A DNA stretch of 64,000 nucleotides from Acanthochlamys bracteata. Lineage: Eukaryota; Streptophyta; Magnoliopsida; Pandanales; Velloziaceae. The notes beneath the pieces are model-generated. The model was not told the origin of the DNA. It was given only the letters and a program-made list of their open reading frames with translations, and searched no databases. This document shows positions 28,018-41,238 of the stretch, piece after piece (positions within the stretch are counted from its first letter, which is position 1; each line of letters starts with the position of its first letter). The stretch covers positions 8,860,662 to 8,924,661 of the forward strand of contig CM034132.1 in NCBI GenBank assembly GCA_019914995.1, given 5' to 3'. A program made the position numbers and the translations under genes.

Positions 28018-28102
28018 TAGAAGTTACATAGCATTATCCATGGTGTTCCAGTTAGGTTTCTATAGCTTTCTCTTAAACGGGGTATGCATTATACTGCAAA
28101 GA

Positions 28103-28271
28103 AGGTGCTTCAACTTCCATTTGTATATCGTCAATGTAATATATGTTTAATATAGAGGTAAGTAAAAAAATAAAGTCATTCTCGAGGAGGTGCTTCAACT
28201 TCCATTTATATATCGTCTATGTAATATATGGCGTTTAATAAAGGTAAATGAAAAAATAAAGTCATTCTCCA
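28103..28271 (+). repeat. 85-bp tandem duplication in the PMI 3' UTR
   Basis: Two copies start at 28103 and 28188 (aggtgcttcaacttccattt...). Each ends with an aataaagtcattct segment, so a candidate poly(A) signal is duplicated. Copies differ at several bases and by small indels. Confidence 0.8.
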
Positions 28272-30115
28272 GTCCTTGAATTTTTCAAGTACTTGCATAT
28301 GTTCCTTCTAATCTAACCGTACTGCGTCTGAAGAAGTACATCAACCTTGCTTTGTTGAAGGACATCAAACTTTTTACCCAAGCTTCGGGTGAACTTGCCA
28401 TTTTACCAAGCTATTCAGGTGTTAGTCAGAACTCTTAACATACTTTCCCATAGTTTGTTGAAGGTGGAAACCATGTTTTTAGACAACTTGATATTAATGG
28501 TTTGTAAATGTTTTCTATTAACTTTTGCTTTTCTGTGACATTGCAGGTATTCCTCCTTTCTTGTAGTTGTTGGCGTTACTTAGATCTATCTGGAACGTAC
28601 AATACAGAAAAAAAGTAGGCATGCTGATGTTGATGAAATACTGCAAAAATTGTCTATTCATAAAACCAATGCTCTGTTTGATCAAAAGTAATCATTTTTT
28701 GAAACTGTTTGAGAACTGTTGTGATCTTCATCTGATACTATGAACAGCTGCAAAATCTTCATTCTTTTTATAATAAATCCCTGTGATCTTCTATTTCACC
28801 TGTAGTTTTAGCTGTCATTTTTAGTTAATTAAGAGTCTATGTGAACTTATCTTCTTGCTTTAGCATTTGGAAGGTAGCATTCATATTATTTGGAATTATT
28901 GGAGTGTGCGGTGTACTTTGTCATGAAACACTTTTAACATTTCTACTGATTCAGTACAGAACATCAAGGCCTTGGAAGAAAGCGTTGAATCTCATAAAAC
29001 AAAGCGCAATTTTCAGTTCTTCTTATTGGTTCTGCTTTGGAGGTATCTTGTTCAACTATTAAGGACTTGTTTCTTTTGCTTTAAAGTGAATTTCTGAAAA
29101 TGAATTTGTACAAAATAAGTTACTTTAAAAAGTAGAGTTTAAAAGTGAGTTTAATTTTATATTTAGTTTTATTAAACATGTGTTGAAGTGAAGTCTTTAG
29201 TTTAACATTTGATTTTTGAATGTAGAGTTTTTGGCAAAAAAAATGAATTTTAGTTTTTTTTTTTCTGAAAGTAAACTGACATTGGAGTTTTTGGTCTTAA
29301 AAAAAATAATTTTAAGTAGTATGTAAACACGACATAAGTGGAATCTTGGGATAGGGCAAACGCTTCTCTTTTTTTGTATTTTTTTGCACTTTAAGTGTCT
29401 TTTTTTTTTCGTAATTTCTTATATTCAAGTGACTTAGTATATTTTTATATAATTTATTTAATAACTTTTTTTTTTAAATCTCGCTTGTCTAAAAAATCAC
29501 TTCCTATGAAAAAAAACATAATCTTATCTTTCTACAAAGTTCATGTAATAGAAGTTCTTATGTGTTGATTGCTAAGATGGCTGGTAGCAAGTTTGGCGAG
29601 TTCTTATGTGTTAATCAGAAAGACCATTGGATTGTTATGCACATCATGTGCATTTACCATGTGTTGCCAATGTATAATACACTCTACATACTACAATCAA
29701 AGTGTGTTCTTCAAAATTTCCTTGAAACATTCGTTCAAGGTAAAGATTTGGTTATAGGCAAAGATACTTCTTAGTATGAATGCTGTTAATATTCATAAAA
29801 TTGGATTCTGTTTTAGTCTATATGATCAAGTACATAAGGTGGAATTGTTTCATGAATTGAAGTCCTTCTCAATCATATTTTGTTTCATGAATTAAAGTCA
29901 TTTTTAGAGTGTGTTTGGCAAAGCATTGTAAAAAAGTAATTTTTTAACTTTTAAATTTATATTTTTTAATATATTTTTTATAAGTATTTAGATAACTAAT
30001 TTAAAATTTTAAAAAGTATAAAAAAATTCTATGGAATGAAATTTTTTTATTATTTATTATTATTATTTTTTTAAGACAAAAAAGTAGAGTTAGTAGAGGG
30101 GGTGGACCTTGAGAT

Positions 30116-30358
30116 GTAAGGCATATTTTGAGAAGCTTTTTTTTCTCAATTTTTTATTTCATATTTTTAATAAAATTTTTAAATATTTTATAAAATTTTT
30201 AAAAAAAATTTTAATATAAAAAAATTTTACGTCATGAAATTTTTTTATTAATTATTTTTATTTTTTTAAATAAAAATATAAAATTTATTTTTAAAAAATT
30301 TTTAAAATATCTTTTTTTTAAAAGGTTCTTTTTCAAAAACATTTTCAAGCATCTCCGT
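30116..30358. mobile_element. AT-rich MITE-like repeat, family A copy
   Basis: Has the family core (aaaatatttataaaattt, a long aaaaaattttacgtcatgaa block) and ends tttcaagcatctccg. A second, more divergent copy in the same style lies just before it at about 29910-30085. Confidence 0.45.
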
Positions 30359-31009
30359 AGGTGATGAGATAAGTCCTTGTCCTTTTATATAATCAATCAA
30401 ATGTCAAATGTACTTTCATTTGTAGAAGCAAAACCTTATAATTAGGATGCATCACCTTTGAGATTGACATTTCATATTAACTTCCATATATTTCAAACAG
30501 CAGCAGCAGCTCTCTTTTCTCTGTTCTTAGATTTTCATTTTCATCATCTGTGTTTTTTCACTCTTAAAATTTACTTCTTTTTGCTAAAAGATCACTTCCA
30601 AGTCATTTTAACTGTTAAAAAAACATAAAAGTTATTTTGTACATTTTTTCTTATAAAAAATAATAAACTTAAATTTACTTTCAATATTATTATTTATAAT
30701 AATTTATTTCTTAATAATTTATTTTTTAATAACTTATTTTTACTGCAAAAGAACATTTAGGACATCTTTCAATTACACGGGATTAAGTTTCTGAAAGTGA
30801 ATTTTGTAAATGTGAAATTCGATAAAATAAAAGCCGATAGAAGTAGAATTCAGAATGATAATTGAAATACGTAAAGTAGAATTTGGAATAAAATTTTTGT
30901 AAAAATAGAGTTTCATGTGAAAATAGAAATCTAGAACGTGTTTTGAAACGGCCGTAACTCTACTTTCTTTTGCCAAATTTTGAATTTCGACTAGTTTATA
31001 TGTTTCAAT

Positions 31010-31235
31010 TACATAAAAAATTCAGAACTTCACCTCCACATGCATTTTTCTAATTCTAATTTTTTTATTTGCACACTTTTTAATACAATTATATTTTTTA
31101 ATTTTTAACATATTTTAAAAAACTATTGAAATACAAATACTTAACTCTACTTTCACCTTATTTTTCAAAAAATTTTATTTTTTATTTTTCACTTTCACGA
31201 AACTCAGTTATGCTTATTTGAAACACGCCACTAGT
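31010..31235. repeat. AT-rich repeat, family B copy
   Basis: Shares a long ordered set of blocks with 32040-32310 and 55745-56015: atatgtttcaattaca, aaaaattcagaactt, ttttttatttgcacac, caattatattttttaat, and an end with gcttatttgaaacacgcc. No coding content. Confidence 0.55.
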
Positions 31236-31689
31236 TATGAATTGTAACTGTAATAAGTGGATGAACTTTTTGAAAAGAAGAAGTAGAGTTTAGTGTAACT
31301 GAAATATCCCCTTAGTAATTAAAACAAAGTTGAAGTGAACGACCAACAAACCATAACGATGTATGTTTGTGAACAAAAAAGTTGTCCGAAAGAGCTTTAA
31401 AATTTTATGTTTTATCTAAAATATAAAGATAAATAATAATAAGATTTTATAACTTAATTTTTTTTTACTTTTTAAATATTTAAATAAAGTTTATATAATA
31501 TTATAAAATTTTATTTAATAAAATAAAATAAAATAGAATTTTTAAAATGGAAGGAAACGAGAATATCAAACACTCCAAAAATGTAATGAGGAAGGAGGGA
31601 GGCTAGGGGGTCTCTGCATCTGGTACTGCTGTGTACGTGACTGACGGCACGGAAAACCATGCATCCATAAAAAAACAGAAAACAGTCTT

Positions 31690-31713
31690 CCTGCTGCTGC
31701 TGCTGCTGCTGCT
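31690..31713. repeat. CTG trinucleotide microsatellite
   Basis: Eight uninterrupted ctg units in a less AT-rich island of about 31590-31815. On the minus strand it reads as a short Gln run in a 79-codon frame, but nothing else supports a protein there. Confidence 0.9.
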
Positions 31714-32039
31714 GTAGATAGTGCATGCCTACGCGTGGCAAAGCTTGCAATCCCTACCTAATGTTCCACTGCAGTAACCTACCAATCATCTATGCACTGC
31801 ATTCTATTCCGGAATTCTTCACATTTGCTTTACTAATTATCTTTTTTTTTGGTCAGAAAATAATCTGAAGATGAAGTTCCAAAAATTGATGGATTTTTTT
31901 TGTTACTAGATTTGATCGATGAATGCACAAATGTGAGCAGTGTTTTGGTTACAGAAGATAGAAACAGTAGTGAAGTGACTGAAAATGAGAGTTCAGTTTG
32001 GAAGCTTGTTTTAAATTAGAATGTATTTCAATTGTTCGT

Positions 32040-32310
32040 AATTTTATTTTTTTTGATCAAATTTTAAATTTTGAATAATTTATATGTTTTAATTATACAA
32101 AAAATTTAGAATTTTATTTTCACATGTAAAATTTCAGTTCTAACTTTCTTATTTGTATACTTTTCAATATAATTATATTTTTCAATTTTCAATACACTTT
32201 TAAAATTTATTGAAACACAAATACTGAACTCCATCTTCACTTTATTTTTCAAAAAATTTTACTTTCTATATTTTATTTTTATGAAACTCAATTACGTACA
32301 TTTAAAAAGC
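32040..32310. repeat. AT-rich repeat, family B copy
   Basis: Closely follows the block order of the copy at 31010-31235 and of the copy at 55745-56015: atatgttttaattatac, ttagaattttattttcac, tatacttttcaatataatta, gaaacacaaatactgaact. Confidence 0.55.
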
Positions 32311-32469
32311 CTTGTACAAGTTCTTAAACTTCCATTGACTAGATTTAGCATGCATCACCTCGCACGTGCTAATAAGAGTTTGTTGCTTAAAAAAGATTCA
32401 TAAATTTATTTAATTAATAATTATTTATATAATTTTGTGCATCTTTATTTCTTGAGCTAGTTTTTAGGA

Positions 32470-32666
32470 TGTGTTTGGCGTGCATTTCAAATCACTTCTT
32501 CGTTTTATTTTAAATTTTTCACTAAATTTTTTATAATATTTTATATTACAAAATTTTATTATTACTTATATTTATTAATTTTTTTAGATAAAAAAAATTT
32601 TTTATTTTTTAAAATATAACAAAAGAAGTTTTCGTTTCAAAAATTTTTTATTTTATAAACACACAT
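32470..32666. mobile_element. AT-rich MITE-like repeat, family A copy
   Basis: Begins gtgtttggcgtgcatttc and ends ttttataaacacacatagg, with the family internal blocks in reverse orientation relative to 5081-5306. Confidence 0.45.
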
Positions 32667-32938
32667 AGGCCTATCTAACAGATACGTAGCTAACTAGCTA
32701 GAAACAATATTGTGAAATTATTTGAGTTTGATGATTGCTACCAGTATCTCTTCAATCAGAGAATTCACATGAAGCTAAGTTGAAGTTGTCATCAATCAAA
32801 AGTTCAAAAAAAAAACCAATTTATCAATATCACAAGCATGGTGATTCTCATAATTAACTTGGAACAATCTCTTTCAAACATTTCGCTACCCATAACTGTT
32901 CAGAAATTAAAGAAGAAGCAGAAGAAGAGATCGAAGAT

Positions 32939-34263
32939 TTATATTCCAACCCATGACTCGTGTAGTTTTCTTAGATGCCACAAGTCATCCGACGAACCCC
33001 ACACGCCACCGCCGGAACTGTCCTCGTCACCGTCTGCCCAATCAGAACCAACAAACGTCGACGTCATTGCAACGTCAAGTGCACCAAAACCATACACATC
33101 ATCATCGTTCGTATAATTGCAGCCATTCAACATTTGGTGATCAGTACTCAACGTGAACTCCGCCGGTAGCTCCTCTGAGCTGGTCACCTTTATTTCGTAC
33201 AAGTTTGAAAGTTGCATAGCTGATGAGCTAGTACTACTTATCCCTGGTTGCTGTTGTTGTGCTTGGCCTACTAGTGTAACCAGCGATGGGTCGAATGTTG
33301 TAGTATTGAAAAACTGGTCGTGATCAATGTTGAAAGCTGCAGATCTACTACTGCTAGTGGTAGAAGTGATACAAGTAGGATAATTTACTAGGGTTTGCAA
33401 TGGTGAAGAACAAGAAGATGTAGGTGAGTTGAAATTTTGGAGGAGCCTAGGCATCAAATGGAACCGAATGGCGTCCATGAACATGGAACTGTTCGCATCG
33501 ATCTTCAGTTGCCGAGCGTGCTTTTGGACTCGAGTTCTCCAGTAGTTCTTAATCTCATTGTCTGTTCTTCCCGGGAGGTATTGGGCTATTCTCGACCATC
33601 TGTGCAATAGACATTTAGCAATAACGTTGAAGATCAAGCTTAAGAAGAAAAACCAGAATTCAAATCAACACTTGCAAGAAAAAGGAAACCAATTATTGAA
33701 AACATGTATGAACTAGAACGAAGTAAACTGTCATGATGGAATGCTACTTCATCATTGAAACAAGTATGCATCGATCAAAAGTTTTCAAGGTGCAATATGA
33801 AGAATTAATTTCATATTTAGATGAAAAGGAACCCAATTTTTGATGAACCTTCATCTGCAACTGGTACTGAGCTTTCAAGATCGTTGCTATCAAGAAAATG
33901 CAAATTGTAGTAGTAATGGAAAGAAAAAGTATGGATAATTTTTACAAGTGGATTGAAGAATCCAATTAAACATGCATGAACAAAAAGACCTCCATCCAAA
34001 AAAAATAAAGTAGAGAAAGACTTGTCAAAGTTCAAAGATTGAAGATTATTCTTGATCGATCAACAAACTTGAAACATGGAAAAAAGAAAAAATTTTTTAA
34101 CCTGTTTCCCCACTTGGAGTGAAGCTCAAGGATCAAGTACTGTTCCTCCGGCGTTAGATTCCCCCGTTTCACGTCCGGTTTCAAGTAATTCAACCATCTC
34201 AATCTACAACTCTTCCCAGTTCTCTTCAACCCTGCTACGATCGATCGCAAACCATTAACGGAG

Positions 34264-34298
<35 letters not shown>

Positions 34299-34536
34299 TT
34301 TTCATCAACATGGTTAACTTAAGCTTTCATATATATCGAAAGAGAAAAGAAAAAAAAAAAAAAAGATAAAATTTTGAGGCAACTAACTCACCGGAGCTTC
34401 TTGCAAGTAAATTCCAACGGCCTTCGCCGTGGCGAGCAATGTAGTGAATAAGAAGGCTATCTTCTTCAAGTGTCCAAGGTCCTCTCCTTAGCTCTTGTTC
34501 TTCTTCTAAGTTACTAGTTCCCTTGTTCCCAGACAT
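32939..34536 (-). CDS. R2R3-MYB transcription factor, MYB62/MYB2-like
   Basis: Minus-strand exons 34392-34536, 34102-34231 and 32939-33599 join in frame to 311 residues. R2 has Trp21, Trp41 and Trp61; R3 has Leu74 in place of the first Trp, as usual, then Trp93 and Trp112. The two introns sit at the conserved R2R3-MYB positions (after RSSG and after WGNR). The block [19 protein letters not shown], the end [18 protein letters not shown] and the following [16 protein letters not shown] resemble subgroup 20 and MYB2-type factors, which act in phosphate-starvation/gibberellin (MYB62) and stress or ABA responses. The bHLH-interaction motif of R3 is absent. The C-terminal half is Ser/Gln-rich with an acidic end (SSDDLWHL), likely the activation region. 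The exact orthologue is not certain. Confidence 0.92.
34265..34297. repeat. AT dinucleotide microsatellite in MYB intron 1
   Basis: About 16 uninterrupted ta/at units, close to the 3' end of intron 1 of the minus-strand MYB gene. Confidence 0.9.
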
Positions 34537-34770
34537 CTCTACACAAACACACCCCTCAAGAATTTTTTCAACTTCACTCTTTCAAAGGTAGTTAGCTATC
34601 TATGGTCTCTTCAATGACAAGAACTACTATCAAACTTATTCTTATATATAATATGTATATAGACTTGAATTGTGTCCCACAATAACACAAGGTTTTTGAA
34701 AACAACTAGCTTCTCTCAATTAGCTATAAGCTACAAGGATTCTCTTGTAGTGCAACAAAGTTTCTATTAG

Positions 34771-35015
34771 GTGTCGTTTGGAAAAGCTTTTCTCAAAAAC
34801 TGGTTATCATTTTTTTATTTTATATTTTCTGATATATTTTTTATAAATATATCAAGAATTTATTAAAATTAAAAAAATATAAAAAAATTTTACGTAGTAA
34901 AATATTTTTATTATTTATTTTTATTTTTTTAAGATAAAAAATAGAGCTTATTTCTAAAATAGAAAATTTTTTGTCAATTTTAGTTTTATTTTATAAATAC
35001 TTTCAAACGCGTTCT
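34771..35015. mobile_element. AT-rich MITE-like repeat, family A copy
   Basis: Begins gtgtcgtttggaaaagctt and ends tactttcaaacgcgttc; gtgtcgtttgg and caaacgc form imperfect inverted ends. Confidence 0.55.
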
Positions 35016-35707
35016 AAAGTGTATTTTAATTATAAAAAATAAATTTTATAAAATTAAATTTGATAGAATTGAGATTAATAAAAAAAGGATTAGATATGAG
35101 TACAGTAAATTTAGAATAATTTAAAATATAAAAAATAAATATGAACTCAAAATTTGATAAAAAAAATATATAGTTTGTGTAATTAAATACACTTTAATTC
35201 TACAAATTCATTGTGTTTTTTGTATATGGTGAATGAAAAGTTTGGAATACTGTTTTTCTCTCGAACATATGAAAATAATGCACGAGTATTTTGGTTTACA
35301 AGAATCTTCTGCTCTTAATTATTTAATGAAACGTGTTTGACTGAACAAGATATATGATAGACTAGAAAGGGTTGCGGGCTTTTGGTTGATTAAATTTTTG
35401 TGGTGTGTATGGAAAACCAAAACTCAATATCAACATGCGGGAATTATCTCAAGCAGTTGAATATTATTTTGTAAGAAAACATAACAACCTTGTGTCTCAA
35501 GAACACCTACCAAGTGTGGCACTCTTTTTCTTTTGTTCCCTCAAACCCAATAGGTTTGGAAATTCTTAGACATTGCCTAAACATATATATAATAAATTTT
35601 CTTTTTATAAAGATTTATTTCAGTTTCTTCAAACTCACTTTTTCATGTCAAATTTTAAAAATCAAAGTTATTTTTTAAAATTTTCAAAACTCACCAAACA
35701 TTTCTGG

Positions 35708-35960
35708 ATGTTCGGAAGTGCTTATGAAATAAAATTTTTCTAAATTAAATAGTATTTTTATCTTTTTTAAAAAATAAGTTTTATTTTCTTTACTTTTAAA
35801 AAAATAAAAATATACAATAAAAAAATCTCATTACTTCAAAATTTTTCTACACATTCTAAAATTTTAAATAAATTTTTAAATATTTATAAAATATATATTA
35901 AAAAATATAAAATAAGAAATTAAAAAGGAACGTTTGGAAACCCAATCCCAAACGCCTCCC
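35708..35960. mobile_element. AT-rich MITE-like repeat, family A copy
   Basis: Begins gatgttcggaagtgcttat and ends caatcccaaacgcctccc. One of the best-preserved copies, with the full block order. Confidence 0.6.
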
Positions 35961-36194
35961 TAATCTAATTTCTGTAGAACTCGTTCCATTCTAATTCAAT
36001 TTCTATATATACAACATATATCTATCTTGGTTCAATTAAATATCTTTCATGAATTCGGTTCGGTTTCTATTGCTGTGATTAATTATGCTCATGAATTTTG
36101 TAGCTATAGGCGGCTAAACCCTCTCTTAACATTCTTTTGTAATCATGCAGATTGTTTGAAGCTTAATTGTAATTATTGTTTATGACTGAATGCA

Positions 36195-36545
36195 TTAGTT
36201 GGTAATTGGTAATTTCAAATTGCCACCGTAAAAATTCAATTGGTAATTTAAATTTACCAACCATAGTTCTCAGTCGGTAATTTATATTTATCGACTATAA
36301 GATATCGTTATTAAATTAAAATTATTGACTAAATTATTTGGTCGGTGATGTTTTGAAGTTTCTGACTAAATAGTTTCAGTCGGTAATGTATAATAATTTA
36401 TCGGCTAAATCTGTGTTGTTATTAGTAAATTATTTACAGACTAGTCATTGCAGACTATTTACCAACTAGTAAGTTTCTTTACTGATTAATCTTTTACGAA
36501 TATCGATTACTCTTTTAGGTCGGTGAAAGTTACAATTGTAGTAAT
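36195..36545. mobile_element. CACTA-like non-autonomous remnant with TCGGTAA subterminal repeats
   Basis: Contains many short repeats of the type gtcggtaatttatatttatc, ttggtaattt and their complements, and ends gttacaattgtagtaatag. Dense short subterminal repeats and an acaattgtagta-type end are typical of CACTA elements. A small element with related gtcggtaaa repeats lies at 49478-49607. The left boundary is unclear. Confidence 0.45.
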
Positions 36546-36864
36546 AGCCACAAGACTGAGTATCGAGTAGAGATTATTTGAAGTTACTTCAGTTTTCAAA
36601 ACAGGTTATTATATTGAGTGGTTTATCTATTTCGGTGCTATTAATTTATAATTTTTTGATAGTTTAATGGTAAATTAAATTATTTAACTAAAGTAGTTTA
36701 TGAAGACCTTAATTATGCGTGTAGTTAAATCTTAATTAAGATATAAATATATGTTAAGATAGTCAAAAACTTATCCATCATATTAATTTGTCTACTTATA
36801 ATAAGAGTGTAACATTTATATATAATTTCATTATGTAGACTAGAACAATGTATGTATATCATGT

Positions 36865-37358
36865 AGGGGTGGCAATATGGATTAATGGATCGATTTTAAA
36901 TCGACCCATATAATAATCGGGTAAAAATTATTCAATCATAATTCGATTCATTTATTTATATGTGTCAAAATTGTCAACCCTAATCCAACCTATTTATAAT
37001 CGGGTCAAATTCGGATCGACCCATTTAATAATTAAATTATTAAATAAAAATTATAAAAATTAATTTTTTAATAATAATATACATAAATTATTAATTATAA
37101 TATTTTTTAAAAATATTAATTTTAATAAAATTTATAAATTAAATAAAAATTAGTTAAAATTAAAATAAATTAAGTAATATATAATATGTAAATAATTATA
37201 TGGATTAAACTAGTCAATTTTGGATCAATCCGAATTCATTTAAATTTTTTGGATTATTTTCGGGTCGATCTGAAATTGACCCAAATTCGAATAAGGTTTG
37301 ACCCAAATCCGATCTTCTCAAATCGAATTTTTGGGTCTGATTGAAATTTGCCATCCCT
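36865..37358. mobile_element. non-autonomous element with GGGTGGCAA/TTGCCATCC ends (family C)
   Basis: Starts aggggtggcaatatgg and ends aaatttgccatccct. The interior contains atcggatcgaccc-like repeats and matches the 20107-20651 element in reverse orientation (for example gacccatataa and tgtcaaaattgtcaaccc). No clear 8-bp target duplication. Confidence 0.65.
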
Positions 37359-38530
37359 ATGTATATGTAAGTGATACATGAGGTCTTTGCTTGAGAGGGA
37401 CTCTACTAATGCCCAATAATTATCGCCACCAACTAGCTAAGCACTTGAAAGGTTAATTACATGACTAAAAATTTCCTATAAAGAGAAGTTTAGGTGTTCA
37501 AAATTAAGCATTGTTAAAAATTTTAATATTGGTACTCCCAAATATTAATTCTTACTAGTCATATATGGGTGTGCTCGTTCAGGTTAAAAATGAGTTATGC
37601 AAAAAAAATTACTGAAAATGAGTTACTGAAAGAATATTAGTAAAATTGTTTATTTTTATAATTTTTAGAAAAATAAATTTGAAGTAATTTATTGTGTTTT
37701 TTTTATAATTAGAAGTGGATGAAAAATATTTTTTTATGTAAAAATCACTTTTTATGTTTATTTTTATAAAACTACGTTCATAAATTTTTTTTTGATAATT
37801 CATTTCTACTTTAGTAATTAATTTTTTAAAAACTCACTTTCAAATAAATAAGCACGCACTATTCTGTAAGATGAATTTAGCTTTAGAGAAAAATAAAAAA
37901 TAAAATTGATATTAGAAACTTGACTGAATATGTTGTCTTGCAAATAAATTACACGCAGCAATTCGCTTAATCAGGGTACTATTATATGGGGCTATGAATT
38001 TTAAAGTGTTTTGAGTCCAAATACCAAATCTACGAAATCCAAAATGTATAGTAGGGCCCACACACACAAATCAAATTGAATAATTAATTTTTTAGAGAGT
38101 ATTTCAAATACACGTAATTAAATTTCATAAAAATAAAAATAAAAATAAAAAAGTGAAAATTCTTTTAAATTAGATTAAAATAAAGTTCAATTTTATATTT
38201 TAGTTATTTTTAAATAAATTGAAAGTGAATTAGAAGTATAGTTCAATTTTTGAAGTATAAATTTCAGTTTAGTATTTATTTAAAATATGTAAATTATTCA
38301 GAATTCTAATTTAGACAAAATAAATTAAAATTTTGAAACATTTAAAATGTACCTTTAAAGAAAGGGAGAGGGACAAAATGAAAACCTATATTTGAAGCCT
38401 CTGTTACACAGCATAACCTTCACTAGTTCAATAATTGAACTCCACTCCATGTCTATTTTGAGCATTTTTTTAATTATTATAAATGCATAGGGATGCTGGT
38501 GATGAGCATTGGTATTTTTCAACAGTCAAT

Positions 38531-38748
38531 TTAGGAGCGTTTTGAAATGTTTATAAAATAATTTTTATTAAAAAAATAAAAGTATTTTTATTTTTAAAAA
38601 AATAATAAAAATATATAATAAAAAAATCTTACTGTATAAAATTTTTTTATATTTTCTAAATTTTTAAATAAATTTTTATATATTTATAAAATATATATTA
38701 AAAAATATAAAATAAAAATAAATTTTTTTTTTTCTTAACGCAATGCGA
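38531..38748. mobile_element. AT-rich MITE-like repeat, family A copy
   Basis: Begins aggagcgttttgaaatgt followed by ttataaaata, carries the complete run of family blocks, and ends in ttcttaacgcaatgcg. Confidence 0.55.
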
Positions 38749-40709
38749 AACGGGCTCTTGATCAAAGATGTATTCTAATGAAAAATATATATATTTTACT
38801 TTTTTTTTGAATTACTTATTTATTTATCAAAAGGTGTTGTGAAAATTAATTTCTACAAAACAAGTTATAAAAATAAATTTGTTAAAGTCCATTTCTAAAA
38901 TAAATATGAAAAGTTAGCTGAAAGTAATTTTTAATAAAAAATTCACTTCGAGTGAAATACATATGCATTTTTAAAAATAAATTTTAAAAAGAAAATAAAT
39001 TTTAAAAAGAAAATAAATTACTAAACAATATTAAAAAAATTTCCAAAACATCCACTTTTTATTATCACTGAACAAATTTTCGGCTAATTTGTTCTTAACG
39101 GATTTGCTTGTATTTTTCTAGTAATTCAGTATATTATTTGCATAATTATAGACTCTATTTTATATATGTATTATCTCTTTATATACGTTATATTATGTAT
39201 TTTACAAAACCAAAATGATTAAGTCATGGAATTATTATCATTTAACTTTGATATTATAGTAAAACATAGATTAATTTCAAATTTTAATTAAGGTGCATGT
39301 TTTGATGCATATCGATATTGTAGCCGGCATTTTGAAATAGAAATTTTAAAAAAATATTTTATTTTAAAAATAAAATTTATTTTTTATTTAAAATAAGTAA
39401 TATTAAATTTTTATAACGTAAAACTTTTTTATATTTTTTAAATTTTAAATTGAATTTTATATAATATTAAAAAATTATTAAAAATATGAAATAAAAAATA
39501 GAATAAAAATAGAGTGTCTTGATGAAAGTTGCTAATATAATTCGTCGTTTAATAATAGAAATTTTAAAGTAATATAGTTACTTTAAAAAAGTTTATTAAA
39601 AGTAATTCAAACGTTTTTATAATTTGTCGAATTTAATAAATTTTACTTAGACGTTCGGTAAGGGTAAGGACACGTGTCATCTGCCGTGATGTTTTCTATG
39701 TGGTCCTAAATCGCAATGTTTGAAACAGGGGAACATCCACGAGAAAAAACTACTGTTTTTTTTTTTTAACAAAATTTTTTAATTTTTTATTTTACGTTTT
39801 CAGTACATATTTTATAAGTATATAAAAAATTTATTTAAAAATTTAGAAAGTATAAAAAAATTTTACAAAGTGAGATCTTTTTATTGCATATTTTTATTAT
39901 TTTTTTGAAGTAAAAAAAATAAAACTCATTTTTTAAAATAAACAAAAATATTTTTCATTTCACAAAAATTTTATTTCATAAGTAATTCCAAATATCCTCT
40001 AAATCTGCAAATTACTTGCTCCAGCTTCTTTGATTAAACTACAACAACAAATCACCATCATCATCAGCAGCTTCTTCCTCCTACTTAGAAAAAAAGAAGC
40101 ATCTATTCAACAAAGTGGATACTGCTTTTTACGAAGGTTTCATTATATATAAATATATATAGTCAAGGTTATTCAAAAGAAGAAGTTGACTGACTGACTT
40201 TTTCACCATATGGATAAGTGCTTCTACTGAACGTTGCTTTAGAATCCACCATTGTATAATGAAATAGTTTTTTGCAATGACTTTTTTGGCATAACATTTG
40301 CCCTCTTTGTCTTAGGTGCCGTTTGACTAAACGTTAGAAGCACTTTTGATTTTTTAAAAATATTATAAATTTAACAAAATTTAAAATTTTATCTATTAAT
40401 AAAATTTTTATAATTTTTATAAATTTAAAAATATAAAAAATTTTATATTATGTACAATATATATATATATATATATATTCATAAAATTCTCTTATTAGAT
40501 TTAGGAAAAAAAAACTTTTCTTTTAAAAAAAAGTATAGACCAGCATGTTCAGAATAGCAGCCCGACAGAACACAATATGTCTGATCTAATGGTTATTTTT
40601 ACAGTTCGAGCTATTGACTCGTCGAACCAAATCTGTAATCTGTTGATCTGAACAGTTTTTTGGGTCAATATTCAGGTCAGATTTATGAATATTGACGGAG
40701 GTTCATAAA

Positions 40710-41038
40710 AAGTAATTCATTTGCTATTGATATAACCGAGTATATTATTCACAATGTATCATGAAACGTAAACTAAATCCTATGAGTAATTCGTTTAGTA
40801 TTGATCTCATTGAAATATTATTATAATATAATACAATAACGTGAAAATAAATCGTATAAAAGATTCATTTAGTATTAATCTCGTCAAACATATTTTTCAA
40901 AATGTAATACAATAACATGAAATATCATACAACTAAGTTCAGCTAATGTGATAATTATTTGACACATTTAGTAGATCTATTACATTAGATTTTAGTCTTC
41001 ATATTTTTTTTTGATCCGAAAAAATATTTGATTATAAT
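40710..41038. repeat. diverged ~75-bp tandem units
   Basis: Units starting near 40710, 40786 and 40861 share attcrtttagtattgatctc followed by a variable AT tract and a tgaaa-aaatc end. The last unit and its downstream flank occur again at about 41239-41424. Confidence 0.6.
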
Positions 41039-41238
41039 TTTAGAGATCGTTTGATAGTGCTTAAAATAATAAAGTTTTAGAAAGAAATTTATTTTAGCAA
41101 TTTTTAAAGATAAAGTCAGTTTTTTTATTTTGAGAAAATAATAAAGATTACACACATAAAAGTTCTATGTCATACAATTCATTTATAGTTTTAAATTTTA
41201 AAACAAATTAAAATACTGAAAAAAATAACATGAAATAA

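Larger units (their letters stand above)
28018..32938. other. intergenic between PMI and MYB genes
   Basis: Begins with the PMI 3' UTR (tandem duplication at 28103-28271). From about 29.1 kb it is dominated by AT-rich repeats of families A and B. Short frames at 28841-29062 and 29562-29774 show no recognisable similarity and lie in repeat-like sequence. A less AT-rich island with a CTG run lies at about 31590-31815. Confidence 0.6.

Noticed and set aside
28841-29774. Frames of 73 and 70 codons downstream of PMI, one with hydrophobic stretches
   Set aside because: No recognisable domains, non-ATG starts or AT-rich context, no splice partners found.
32838-33169. Plus-strand frames opposite the MYB C-terminus
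   Set aside because: They are complements of the third MYB exon, which is clearly coding on the minus strand.
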